Of a stretch of 64,000 bases of DNA, positions 44,188-53,477 are shown piece by piece. This stretch comes from Pelodera strongyloides (lineage: Eukaryota; Nematoda; Chromadorea; Rhabditida; Rhabditidae): assembly GCA_036852015.1 (NCBI GenBank), contig JAANDG010000197.1:170222-234221 (forward strand), in the 5' to 3' direction. Position numbers and translations under genes: made by a program. The notes beneath the pieces are model-generated. The model was not told the origin of the DNA. It ran no database searches and was given only the letters and a program-made list of their open reading frames with translations. How positions within the stretch are numbered: position 1 is the stretch's first letter; the number at the start of each line of letters is the position of its first letter.

Positions 44188-44230
44188 CCCCCTCCTCTCT
44201 CTCCCTAACTCTCTCTCTCTCTCCCTCTCT
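44188..44230. repeat. (CT)n tract at the retrotransposon insertion site
   Basis: CT-rich run that ends one base before the CATAT target duplication. Confidence 0.8.
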
Positions 44231-44235
44231 CATAT

Positions 44236-44661
44236 TGTTGCAACTATACGTTGCAACTGTATGAAACGTATAATCAAACAGCTAGACATTGATGATCTAG
44301 CATAAACTAATTAGTTGTTTACGACATACATTGTAGACATAATTGGAATGGTTAGAAACGTATATATACTCCCGGTCTAGAAGGGGAGTTATTCTTACTT
44401 GCTACATATCTACTAGCTGGACAAAGTCCCAGCTTTTGTTCCTGAGGTCGGCAGTCCTTAACTGTCCCTGCGGCTGAGCCCTAGCGGCTATTTGTGGTGC
44501 GGTGTCAACGTCGCAGAGGAGAAGAATCCCCGACGTCGCCAGAGTGGCAGAGTGGCCTGGTGCCCCCCATATTCGAGCAGACATAACCGTTATCCACCCC
44601 TGTTACCCTTTAATAAAGATTTGTGGCAAGTCTGATCGCTGAGTCTATTATAGGCTTTTTA
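44236..44661 (+). repeat. 5' LTR (426 bp)
   Basis: Begins TGTTGCAACTATACGTTGC and ends GGCTTTTTA. It has a TATA-like CGTATATATACTCCC about 120 bp in and an AATAAA (TTTAATAAAGATTTG) near the end, the expected promoter and poly(A) signals. Confidence 0.93.
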
Positions 44662-47282
44662 TGGCGACCGCGGCTTCTCACGAATCTATTAATGACGATT
44701 CCTCCAGTCCGTGGAGGGTTACGATTCCTCCAGTACGTGGAGGGTGCCGATTCCTCCAGTCCGTGGAGGCTAACGATTCCTCCAGTCCGTGGAGGGTTAA
44801 CAATTCTAATCTCAAACCATCTAAAGTCTCTAAAACTTCATCCTCTCACCCTCAAATTGATCTTATCTCATTTCTACCTGATGAAAAATCCGTGAAAGTG
44901 AAAGGAAGTAAAAAGTCGAGTGTCAGTACAAAGAAACGAGTAAAAGAGAATTATGATCTCATTGACATACTAGAGATCCCTAGACAATCTGACGATGGAA
45001 ATAGAACGAGAAAACATAGATCACAAAACGAATCAAGCTTGGAACAGGGAAATTACAATAGTTCGGATGAGAGCTCCCAGTCCAAGAAGTACAAAAAACG
45101 TGTGTCACAGAAAAGTAGATCGTCAGATAGGACAAAAATGAGCAGTGATTCAGAAAGCAAACAAGACTTCAAATCCTTTCGAAAATGGTGTGATAGAACG
45201 ATTCGAGAAGTTAGTGAACAGTTAGAAGAGTCTGAATACCAATTGGATATTTTTAGAAGTATGCAAATGGGCAGCTTAAGCACAACAACAAGAAAGAGTG
45301 TTCATAAAAAATTAAAAGACGAGATAAAGGCATTGGAAAGAATGCAGGAAAAACTCGCCAAAGTGGATGATGTGGTACAGAATAACAATCTCAGTATAAA
45401 ATATTGGGATTACTTTTTAGGAGCCAAAGGTGTTGATCTCATGTTGAAGGTAGCAAAATATATTTCTGCATTCAACGAAAGAATCTCAGAACTTCTGTCC
45501 TGTACAATAGCATATGAATCGAGTAACCTACCCACAGAACGAGCTAGAGAAAAGGTGGGGAGGGAGGCTGAAACCCCAATATTACACTCAACAAATCACA
45601 TCAGTAATCCATTACAGAATCACGAACCGCTCAGACGGGAGAGAATGATTAGAAATCCAACGTGTGAATATGAATCCACTGACAGAATGTTAAACCAAAC
45701 ACCTTATCCAACTCATACGCAGTCTGTACAGGTTACACCCACCGGCAGTAATCCTTATTGGGCACCGCAACTTACATCCACACCTTACCCAATCGGACCT
45801 ATCAAATATAACACAAGGTCCCAAACACAAACGACTTGTGAATGGAAGCTTGATAAATCCCTAGTACAAATCGAAATCCCACAATTCGACGGTAGTCCGG
45901 AATTTTTCGACAGTTTCTGGGAACAATTCGATGCCCTAATTAACTCACAGCCTTGTCCAGATATCCAAAAGTTCATAACACTCAAAAAACTGTGTACTGG
46001 TCAAGCGGCTGAGTGCATTAAGCAGTTCCCAGTGACCGGAGAATGTTATCAGGATGCCGTAAAACTCATCAAAGAACAATTTGGTGATCCAATCACCAAA
46101 AAGAGAGCATTGTACAGTCAGCTTGCATCAATTCCTCAATCAAACCTATCTACTCGGCAACTTCAGAGTACGTTCTTCAACCTGAAAGCAATTTTCCTAC
46201 GACTCAATAAGTACGAAAACCTAGACAATATGATGTTCAGACAAGAAATCAAAAGACGATTTCCATGGGAAATTATCAATCAGATCAATCAAGAAGAACG
46301 CCAGAGAGGTCTGGAATACAACGTAGAAGAACTATTGAAAAGTATCTTCCAGAAAATAACAACAAAAGCAGACAATGAGAGAGCTAAGAATCACTACTAC
46401 ACCGAAATTGCTGCGTTCAGACCATGCGTGATTTGCAAAACTACTGGACATAGGACAATACATTGCCGTGCCCAAGTTAATCGACACGTTCTAAATGAAA
46501 CAATAAACAGAGAGCACCTGTGCAAGAAATGTTTCGAGAGTGATCATCAAGCTCGTGATTGTACAGAAGACAATTGCAAGACTTGCAAACGTGAACACAA
46601 CGAAAAAATTTGCATCGCGGGGCGAGATAATCACCAACCTCACCAACCAAGACACAAACAATATACGTTCGGCAGCAATGTAGACGTCCGGCAACAATTA
46701 CCACACAACTTCAGAGAATTCTCTCGGGAAATAAAACCATGGAACCACACACATCAACAAACACATACACCACACATCCGTCAAGCTGAACATCCACCAT
46801 CATCAAGCGCCGGAGAAGACGTGGAATGGGAACAATTCAGTAAAAGGAATGCCCCACAAGCTATAAACGATCACAAACAGGTACAGTGGAACGTAAGCCA
46901 CAAGCCTTACAATACACCCAAGAAACACTATGCAAAAAGCCCTATGCCATATCAAAACAAAACCCCTCACATGAAACACAACCCAACACGATCACACTCA
47001 AGGGAGCCCAGCAACCAGTCTAATAAAAATCACAATCCTTGGGGACACAGAGGTAGAGAACCACCTCAACAGCCACAGTATCCTCAGTGCAATGTAAACC
47101 GAATCGAAATGAAAGTTAAGGAGGGAAATGACGACGATTTTCCGGAATCAGAAGACGAAGACACAATCAGCACTGCATCGAATCCAAAAATTTTGAACAA
47201 TCACCGGAGCAACCTACAATTGCATGAATCTTCGCCCCCGGAGGGTTGCAACGTTACGTTGCAACTTCCGAACAAACAATGA
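44661..47282 (+). CDS. Retrotransposon Gag polyprotein, 873 residues, intact
   Basis: A structural protein that would assemble the particle and bind element RNA. From the N-terminus: a Ser/Lys-rich region; a helical region about 170-280; a Gag core about 410-580 of the DUF1759 (Pao/BEL Gag) type, recognised from IEIPQFDGSPEFFDSFWEQF, then KLCTGQAAECI and VKLIKEQFGDP; and Cys/His knuckles about 590-650 (CVICKTTGHRTIHC, then CKKCFESDHQARDC and CKTCKREH). The C-terminal 200 residues are rich in Gln, His, Asn and Pro. There are no stops or frame breaks. The only early ATG spans the LTR/primer-site junction: its A is the last LTR base. The next Met is more than 150 residues in. No protease follows. 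Confidence 0.9.
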   Translation: MATAASHESINDDSSSPWRVTIPPVRGGCRFLQSVEANDSSSPWRVNNSNLKPSKVSKTSSSHPQIDLISFLPDEKSVKVKGSKKSSVSTKKRVKENYDLIDILEIPRQSDDGNRTRKHRSQNESSLEQGNYNSSDESSQSKKYKKRVSQKSRSSDRTKMSSDSESKQDFKSFRKWCDRTIREVSEQLEESEYQLDIFRSMQMGSLSTTTRKSVHKKLKDEIKALERMQEKLAKVDDVVQNNNLSIKYWDYFLGAKGVDLMLKVAKYISAFNERISELLSCTIAYESSNLPTERAREKVGREAETPILHSTNHISNPLQNHEPLRRERMIRNPTCEYESTDRMLNQTPYPTHTQSVQVTPTGSNPYWAPQLTSTPYPIGPIKYNTRSQTQTTCEWKLDKSLVQIEIPQFDGSPEFFDSFWEQFDALINSQPCPDIQKFITLKKLCTGQAAECIKQFPVTGECYQDAVKLIKEQFGDPITKKRALYSQLASIPQSNLSTRQLQSTFFNLKAIFLRLNKYENLDNMMFRQEIKRRFPWEIINQINQEERQRGLEYNVEELLKSIFQKITTKADNERAKNHYYTEIAAFRPCVICKTTGHRTIHCRAQVNRHVLNETINREHLCKKCFESDHQARDCTEDNCKTCKREHNEKICIAGRDNHQPHQPRHKQYTFGSNVDVRQQLPHNFREFSREIKPWNHTHQQTHTPHIRQAEHPPSSSAGEDVEWEQFSKRNAPQAINDHKQVQWNVSHKPYNTPKKHYAKSPMPYQNKTPHMKHNPTRSHSREPSNQSNKNHNPWGHRGREPPQQPQYPQCNVNRIEMKVKEGNDDDFPESEDEDTISTASNPKILNNHRSNLQLHESSPPEGCNVTLQLPNKQ
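44695..44798 (+). repeat. 26-bp hairpin repeat, four copies, at the start of gag
   Basis: ACGATTCCTCCAGTCCGTGG followed by AGGGTT recurs at 44695, 44721, 44747 and 44773. Each copy can form the stem CCTCCA/TGGAGG. Because 26 is not a multiple of three, the copies are read in successive frames, giving DDSSSPWRV, IPPVRGG, RFLQSVEA and again DSSSPWRV. Confidence 0.9.
47245..47265. repeat. Perfect palindrome in the last gag codons, resembling the LTR start
   Basis: GTTGCAACGT, T, ACGTTGCAAC: a 10-bp perfect stem, very like the LTR start GTTGCAAC-TATAC-GTTGCAAC. It is inside the coding region 18 bp before the stop. Confidence 0.8.
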
Positions 47283-47396
47283 TTATAATTGTAGACATAC
47301 CACATGTCTGATAGATCAGAGCCAGAATATTAAATTCAATTATGTTTCTAAACAGTGCTATTTTAATTAGTTTGGAAGCACTTCCTCGTTCGGGAG

Positions 47397-47822
47397 TGTT
47401 GCAACTATACGTTGCAACTGTATGAAACGTATAATCAAACAGCTAGACATTGATGATCTAGCATAAACTAATTAGTTGTTTACGACATACATTGTAGACA
47501 TAATTGGAATGGTTAGAAACGTATATATACTCCCGGTCTAGAAGGGGAGTTATTCTTACTTGCTACATATCTACTAGCTGGACAAAGTCCCAGCTTTTGT
47601 TCCTGAGGTCGGCAGTCCTTAACTGTCCCTGCGGCTGAGCCCTAGCGGCTATTTGTGGTGCGGTGTCAACGTCGCAGAGGAGAAGAATCCCCGACGTCGC
47701 CAGAGTGGCAGAGTGGCCTGGTGCCCCCCATATTCGAGCAGACATAACCGTTATCCACCCCTGTTACCCTTTAATAAAGATTTGTGGCAAGTCTGATCGC
47801 TGAGTCTATTATAGGCTTTTTA
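47397..47822 (+). repeat. 3' LTR (426 bp)
   Basis: No difference from the 5' LTR was found by eye. It is followed by the CATAT target duplication. Confidence 0.93.
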
Positions 47823-47827
47823 CATAT

Positions 47828-48262
47828 TCCCTCCCTATTAATCTTTCTATTTTGATCTCTCCTTTGCTTTCCCCGTACTTGTAGTCTTATTCATGCTTGT
47901 TGTTTCACATTTCGGAAAGTAATCAAATCAGCCCAAGTTTCACAAAAGTAATACAAAAACTACAACGGTGATCCAAAAATACCTCTTGCGTATTAAAATA
48001 ATCTCTCGTTTTTTCTCCGAAACCCCGTTTCACGCCTACTACGATGACGGTTTATTTTTATATAGTGCAAGAAACACAATTAGGCTATTTTTTCGGTGTT
48101 ATTTAGGGATCAAGTTTACTGTACATAACGTTGGTACTTCAGGTATTTATGCATTTATGCGCTTATATAGGTACCAGAAGAACTGTATTTAGACTTTTGT
48201 GTGTGTGTGCGTGTGTGCGTGCGTGTGTGTGTGTGTGCGTGTGTGTGCGTGTGTGTGTGTGC

Positions 48263-48313
<51 letters not shown>

Positions 48314-49757
48314 GTTGTAAAATGTGCGGGTTTGTGTCTACATTATTGGGCAATTAAACTCTCTTTTTGTGTGTATTGCAATGATTCTATTTTCACCTGG
48401 ACCTACCTTTCTATATGAATTAATTAATGGCCTTTTTATTATTCTTATAAAGACTAAACTATGATATCATGCATCGAATATATATAACACAGGCCACAGA
48501 CAAAGGTTCAAATGAACTCACTCTATTTCAAACACTGCACTATTGCTTTAATATTATTATCCGCTCTATTATTAACCAGAATGTAAATTTTTTTACATAA
48601 TATCAAAATTGATGTCTAACTTCTGTATCTAACCTATACGTGACACCATTTTTAGTCTTTTATGTCTTCATACAATTTCTTAGATTCACAAGTCATAAGT
48701 CAAGTAAATGTCTGTGAACAAATAATTTTGTATCCGTTTCTTTTATAGTATTGTTCTTACTTTATGTCCATGTCTGTGTCGAGGCGAGTCTCGCTTTTCA
48801 TAGTATGAGCGCCATTGGCACGCCGCATACATGCCAGCTTTTGCGTTGACATTTGTAATTATTACTCAAAAAATATCCCGTTGAGTACCAATGAGTGCGT
48901 CTATTCTTAGAAATAGGGTTCATATTCATAGTTATTACGTTCTAAAATTAACTTTAGTTTTCAGTAATTATGACATTACCCAATACATAAAAAATTGAAA
49001 AAAATGTTTATAGTATAGTAATTTCCTCTCATATGTGCGTCATTCGTGCAATTATGAAGGTTACAATTTCCGGCTAATTTTATTCGTCACACACCCTCGG
49101 TTTCACGAAGAATTGCAAATTAAAAGGTCGTGTTGTCGTTTGATAATTGCTATCATAACAGGAAATTATATGTAATTACGAAATTTTTTATCTAGTGATA
49201 CGGTCCTCATATTTTTGTCGAGCATAAGTTTATACGGTAGTGTTTGCTAATCTAATTATTCAAGCTAGTTCACTGCGACAAATTTTACTTTCCACAAGAT
49301 CGAATTTTGTCCATTGTTGGTTGCTGCGCACTAACTAGGCTAAGAACTCAGAAAAGTAACGAGCACGCGGCGAGAATGCGGCGCGCAAACTAGGACCGGT
49401 TTAAATTGCGCACCGATTGCATGCCGCATCCAACTTCCATGTATATCGTTCGGGACCAAAGAGGGTAGTCCGTTGTGCCTAATCTAATAGAGGTCATACA
49501 CTACACAGATTTTGTAGAAATAATCAGTTTTGCACCTGCAGTTTGATCGCATTCCTTGAGCTAATAAGTGTATAGTCGCTTGCTTATTGGTTAGAGCCTG
49601 CAAACTAAAAACAACCAGAAACAATCCAAATTTACTCTAGACTCAAAATTTATATGATCTTTTGAAATATGTTAATTGTTTACTTTATTTATCCAGAATA
49701 TGTGGTATCCGTGGAGGTGGACCGATCACTATTCTTTTGTACTTATTATTATCTTTG
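47828..49757. other. AT-rich intergenic DNA with a GT microsatellite, no gene seen
   Basis: No exon is supported. A (GT)n run at 48197-48312 accounts for the Val/Cys-repeat frame. A GC-richer patch (49360-49450) holds nothing I recognise. Confidence 0.45.
48197..48312. repeat. (GT)n microsatellite
   Basis: About 116 bp of GT repeats with GC interruptions in the first half and a pure second half. Confidence 0.95.
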
Positions 49758-49921
49758 TTAAAGAAGTATTGTTGGGAAATTTGCATATGATACGCATTTC
49801 CTATGTATCCTATGCAAATTTTTGGTGCCCGTCCGAAGCTCCCGGCACCAATTTTGCATAGGATACATATGATATGCGCATCATGTATAAATTTCCAAAA
49901 GTAGGTACAGTACTGCTTTAA
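49758..49921. mobile_element. TTAA-flanked palindromic element, GCATATGATAAGC family (diverged)
   Basis: Starts TTAAAGAAGTATTGTTGGGA and ends GTACTGCTTTAA. The arms GAAATTTGCATATGATACGC and TGCGCATCATGTATAAATTT pair around the centre GGTGCCCGTCCGAAGCTCCC. Confidence 0.75.
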
Positions 49922-50101
49922 CATAAAAATTTTCCTTTTTCCTTTTTTCGTAAGCTGGTTTTTGATTCATTCAACATCGGCTTCCTACTCTCTTTTCTTA
50001 CAATTACACACAATTACGCCAGGAATTCAATTTTCTCACGGATTTTGCTAGAGGCTACAAATTTTGCACTCGCGAACACTACTAGAAAACGAACGTCTGC
50101 C

Positions 50102-50103
<2 letters not shown>

Positions 50104-50132
<29 letters not shown>

Positions 50133-50140
50133 TTATTGAC

Positions 50141-50189
<49 letters not shown>
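50104..50189. repeat. (AAT)n, TTTATTGACAC and a 47-base T run
   Basis: AAT repeats (50104-50132) run into ATTTATTGACAC and then 47 consecutive T (50143-50189). Read on the minus strand this is poly-A, GTGTCAATAAAT, (TTA)n, which resembles the 3' end of a non-LTR element or SINE with a TTA tail. Confidence 0.8.
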
Positions 50190-50190
<1 letters not shown>

Positions 50191-50302
50191 ACGTCTTGTA
50201 CTTTGTACCATAACCTTATAAATGTTAAAATCATTTTTTTCTCCAAGTGCTTCAACGTTCCAAGATTGCACCCATTTGGACATTCTTCGCATCAATTTCC
50301 TT

Positions 50303-50610
50303 TCGATCGTCGCGTATACCGTAACAAACCGCGACGCACACCGTTATTCTTCTCAATTCCCTCTCTTGCGTCGCGTATACCGTAGTAAGCCGCGACGCGT
50401 ACCGTTATTCGTCTCAATTTCCTTTTTTGCGTCGCGTATACCGTAGTAAGCCGCGACGCGTACCGTTATTCGTCTCAATTGCCTCACTTGCGTCGCGTAT
50501 ACCGTAGTAAGCCGCGACGCACACCGTTCTTCTTCTCAATTTCCTCTCTTGCGTCGCGTATACCGTAGTAAGCCGCGACGCGTACCTGTATTCGTTTCAG
50601 TACGTCCGCG
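50303..50610. repeat. 61-bp tandem repeat, five copies
   Basis: The core CGCGTATACCGTAGTAAGCC followed by GCGACGC starts at 50311, 50372, 50433, 50494 and 50555, an exact 61-bp period. Each unit carries GCGTCGCGTATAC facing GCCGCGACGC, so each can fold into a hairpin. The first unit is the most diverged. Confidence 0.92.
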
Positions 50611-50772
50611 GCTGATACGACGATGTCATCGAGTCCTTCTTTCAGCAACTGGGTTATGTGCACACATGTGATGGCACAGACAAGAAGCAGCTCGCCGTGT
50701 GAATGTGAATCCTCCAATCAACACAAGGCCGCTACCGTACCTTCACCAATCAGGGCGTCGTCTACGGTAAGA
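50585..50772. other. Coding-like segment, strand uncertain
   Basis: On the minus strand the frame GELLLVCAITCVHITQLLKE, then GLDDIVVSAADVLKRIQ, ends at a GTACGC donor and looks like amphipathic protein. On the plus strand the same DNA is open from a TTTCAG acceptor (about 50600) to a GTAAGA donor (50773), giving a Ser/Thr-rich reading. At most one is real. It abuts the 61-bp repeat. Confidence 0.3.
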
Positions 50773-50775
50773 GAA

Positions 50776-51715
50776 CATGATATGGAGTTATTATATGCGC
50801 AATGCGCACCGTAGTGTTATGACAATGTATTTAAAGGATCGCAGTCACTACAAATTCGTATTTTTTATTCGCTTTTCATTAATTGTTCAAGTATGTGAAG
50901 AAAACGACGATTCCAGCGCCAAAGTACGCCAAAACGAACTCAGGGAGAGAAATCCCTGTTTATGACTTTTACTTATATACCGTAGTTTATAATTGCCCGT
51001 ATAGAGTTTCATAATAAATACCCTGCAGTGATAAACCACGCGCCAGGTGTAACACTGCAGGCTGTTCACTCTCCAAGTACCCCTGGCAATTGCATATATG
51101 CACCGGCGTCGGTCATTTATCAAAACTCATTCTCATTGATTTCTCTCCCTGAGTTCCATTTTATGTGGATTTTTATGGGCTGCATATTGTTTTATAAATC
51201 TGCTTGCATCTAATAAAAATCGAATAAAAAAGTTGATTTTGAAGTGACTGCCTGCCTTTAAGGATTCCTATTCGACAGTATAACGTCATAGCTTGTCATA
51301 CGAGCTTTCAATTTCATTCAATTTTTATTACACTCTTCGAGAGACGTGAAAAAGATAATACTTGCATCTATCTTGCCCTGCACGGCCATTTGATCACGCG
51401 TGCGGCATTGCTGACGGCACGCGCGCTTTTTGACTGAAATGACCGAACGCTAGCGAAAAGCCAGCCACGTAATTCCACCACCGATTTCAGTTCGTATTGC
51501 GAGGCGTGTCTGTATCTCTCTGGTCGCACATACTTCTCTTTCTCGTTTTGCTACCCGCCCTCTCACAAGCATACACATTTTACGTGGGAAGTAAGTGACT
51601 ATCTTGTACTTTCAGAAAAGAAAATAAAATTCTAGGCCAATTTCGTTGGAACTGTACGCAGTCAAAAACCTAGCCTATCCTACTTTTCAAAAAAAGTTCA
51701 GTGATGGATAAAACA
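50776..51715. other. Intergenic DNA, no gene seen
   Basis: No exon or RNA gene is recognisable, apart from a short GC-rich patch around 51380-51430. Confidence 0.4.
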
Positions 51716-51894
51716 TTAAAGCTAAATACCGACCGGTTTTTGAAACGCATCTTGGACAATTGCATTCTTACGTATTTATGCTAATTTACTCGATAACTCG
51801 ATTTTTTATTCTAATTTATGCTCATTTGCATAAACTTCATAAGAATGCTGGTGTATGCGATGTGTTTCAAAAACCGGCCGGTATTTCGCCTTAA
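51716..51894. mobile_element. TTAA-flanked palindromic element, CCGGCCGG family
   Basis: Starts TTAAAGCTAAATACCGACCG and ends CCGGCCGGTATTTCGCCTTAA less one base. Its right TTAA (51891-51894) is also the left end of the next element. Confidence 0.85.
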
Positions 51895-52307
51895 CGGATC
51901 AGGCCCATTTCAACTGACCCCTATTTCTGATGATTCCATCTGATTCTCCATGTCAAATATAGTAGGATGCAATATTTTTCTAATTTTCAAGCGCAAAATT
52001 CACACACTATTCAGCAATTTACCGTGGGCAGTCATACCCAACTATCTATCGCAGTTGGCACGCCCATTCGCGCTGATTGGCCAAAATCGCAATTGCCACG
52101 CCCAATAGAGCATATTGCCCAATTAGCGCGAAGGGACGTGACAACTGCGATAGAAAGTTGGGTATGACTGGCAATAGTAAATTGATGAATACTGCGTGAT
52201 TTTTGCGCTTGAAAATTAGGAAAATATCGTACCCTACTATATTTGATATGGAGAATCAGATGGAATCATCAAAAATAGGGTCATTTGAAATGGGCCTGAC
52301 CCTTTAA
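51891..52307. mobile_element. TTAA-flanked inverted-repeat element, GGGTCAGGCCCATTTCAAA family
   Basis: About 417 bp, starting TTAACGGATCAGGCCCATTT and ending AAATGGGCCTGACCCTTTAA. It is highly similar to 52917-53332 and 30667-31077. Confidence 0.88.
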
Positions 52308-52432
52308 CAAAAGATCCACAACACTCGGAGTTACTGCTGGAGATATGCGAACTTTTCATTGAGTCCCTAAGCCTAAGCCGAACAAAAATAGCATTTACTA
52401 ACCAATAATCTTCAAATATGTATTACTTCCAG

Positions 52433-53477
52433 CAAGTCCACAAGGTGATCAGACCCTTCCGGATGCCAATACCCCTTTCACCGATGAAGAGTACCAAACT
52501 GTGCTGGCCATGTGCCGGTACGGACCCAGAAACCCACAAATTGTAAGTATTAAAACATCTTTTTGCTCAACAAAACATAATTAGCCTACCAATTCATCAC
52601 GCCAGCCCATTTGGTGACCAACTTCGTGACCAGGGGGGGGGGGGGGGGGGGGGGGTGGGGGGGGGGGGGGGGGGGGGTACCAGCGACCAAGTTTCATCAA
52701 AAATCGTCACCAAATGGTCGCCAACCAGCCACTAAATGTTTTTTTTCGGTAAAAACATTTGATGACGGGCCAATGATGGTTTTTCTGTGGTTTCGCTAAT
52801 TTTTTCGTTTTTCTGTGTAGTACCAAGACAATGGTATTAGAAGTGTAGTATGAAATAGTAAATAAATCTAGTGGATACCAAGGCCGTAGACAATGGTATT
52901 TGAAATATAGTACTAATTAAAGGGTCAGGCCCATTTCAAATTACCCCTATTTTTGATGACTCCATCGGATTCTCCGTTTCAAATATAGTAGGCTGAATTT
53001 TTTTCCAATTTTCAGTCGCAATATTCACGCAGTTTTCAGCAATTTACCATGGCCAGTCATACACAACAATCAATCGCAGTTTTCACGCCCAGTCGCCCTG
53101 ATTGGCCAATATCGCAATTGCCACGCCCAATAGAGCATATTGCCCAATTAGCGCGGAGGGGCGTGACAACTGCGATATATAGTTGGGTATGACTAGCCAT
53201 GGTGAATTGCTGAATACTGCGTGGATTTTGCGACTGAAAATTGGAAAAAAATTCAGCCTACTATATTTGAAACGGAGAATCCGATGGAGTCATGAAAAAT
53301 AGGGGTAATTTGAAATGGGCCTGACCCTTTAATACTAAAGCAGAAACTGACTGCATGTCGATTTCAGCGTGCCAAGATAAGGGACATCGAGCAGTTCAAG
53401 GTCTTATGCAAATTGTTCACTTCTGAATACATTCGGGAACAAACGGCCCGGAAAACAGCATCCACCAATACAATTTG
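52433..53477 (+). CDS. Two internal exons of an unrecognised protein gene
   Basis: Exon 52433-52542 follows TTACTTCCAG and ends at GTAAGT. Exon 53368-53477 follows GATTTCAG and ends at GTAGGT. The first ends in phase 0 and the second opens in phase 0, reading ...FTDEEYQTVLAMCRYGPRNP, QI, then RAKIRDIEQFKVLCKLFTSE, YIREQTARKTAS. The composition is that of a real soluble helical protein, but I do not recognise the family. A third exon from 53532 (after ATTCAG) could continue in phase to a stop near 53822, but that reading (CVTRNNYNNARLCAIFYAAH...) is less convincing. The first coding exon was not found. Both exons stand out from the AT-rich surroundings, and the intron between them holds two repeats. 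Confidence 0.55.
52606..52800. repeat. TTGGTGACC-family repeat carrying a long G tract
   Basis: CCATTTGGTGACCAACTTCG, then the G tract, then GTCACCAAATGG and TTTTTTCGGTAAAAACATTT, as in 34918-35095. The G tract is not in the other two copies. Confidence 0.7.
52633..52677. repeat. G23-T-G21 homopolymer tract
   Basis: Twenty-three G, one T, then 21 G. It is a strong G-quadruplex candidate inside the intron 52543-53367. Confidence 0.95.
52917..53332. mobile_element. TTAA-flanked inverted-repeat element, GGGTCAGGCCCATTTCAAA family
   Basis: 416 bp from TTAAAGGGTCAGGCCCATTT to AAATGGGCCTGACCCTTTAA, with near-perfect arms of over 150 bp. It lies in the intron between the two unrecognised exons. 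Confidence 0.9.

Larger units (their letters stand above)
25060..44230. other. Repeat-rich region without confirmed protein genes
   Basis: I see no multi-exon gene here. Weak candidates: plus 26902-27098 (Ser/Arg-rich stretch before a GA repeat); plus 37341-37679 (112 codons, unrecognised, with another long frame overlapping); minus 36960-36700 (86 codons, with AATAAA about 60 bp after the stop); both strands of a GC-rich patch at 40227-40489. The SL1 sequence, telomere-like block, tRNA-like elements, palindromic elements and microsatellites are listed separately. The remainder is AT-rich DNA in which I see nothing. It could include a very long intron. Confidence 0.45.
44231..47827 (+). mobile_element. 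Gag-only BEL/Pao-type LTR retrotransposon with 5-bp target duplication
   Basis: A complete insertion: CATAT (44231-44235), 5' LTR (44236-44661), internal region with one long ORF (44661-47282), 3' LTR (47397-47822), CATAT (47823-47827). The two LTRs are each 426 bp and I found no difference between them, so the insertion is very recent. TGGCGACCGCGG directly after the 5' LTR is a good primer-binding site for a tRNA ending CGCCA. There is no protease, reverse transcriptase, RNase H or integrase; only 114 bp separate the Gag stop from the 3' LTR. The polypurine tract is weak (CGGGAG). It must have moved with enzymes supplied by a related element. Confidence 0.92.

Noticed and set aside
48131..48418. 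95-codon Val/Cys-rich frame
   Set aside because: It is a translation of the GT microsatellite.
50303..50610. CRISPR-like regular array
   Set aside because: The spacing is exact, but the intervening bases are also repeated, so it is a simple tandem repeat, and the genome is eukaryotic.
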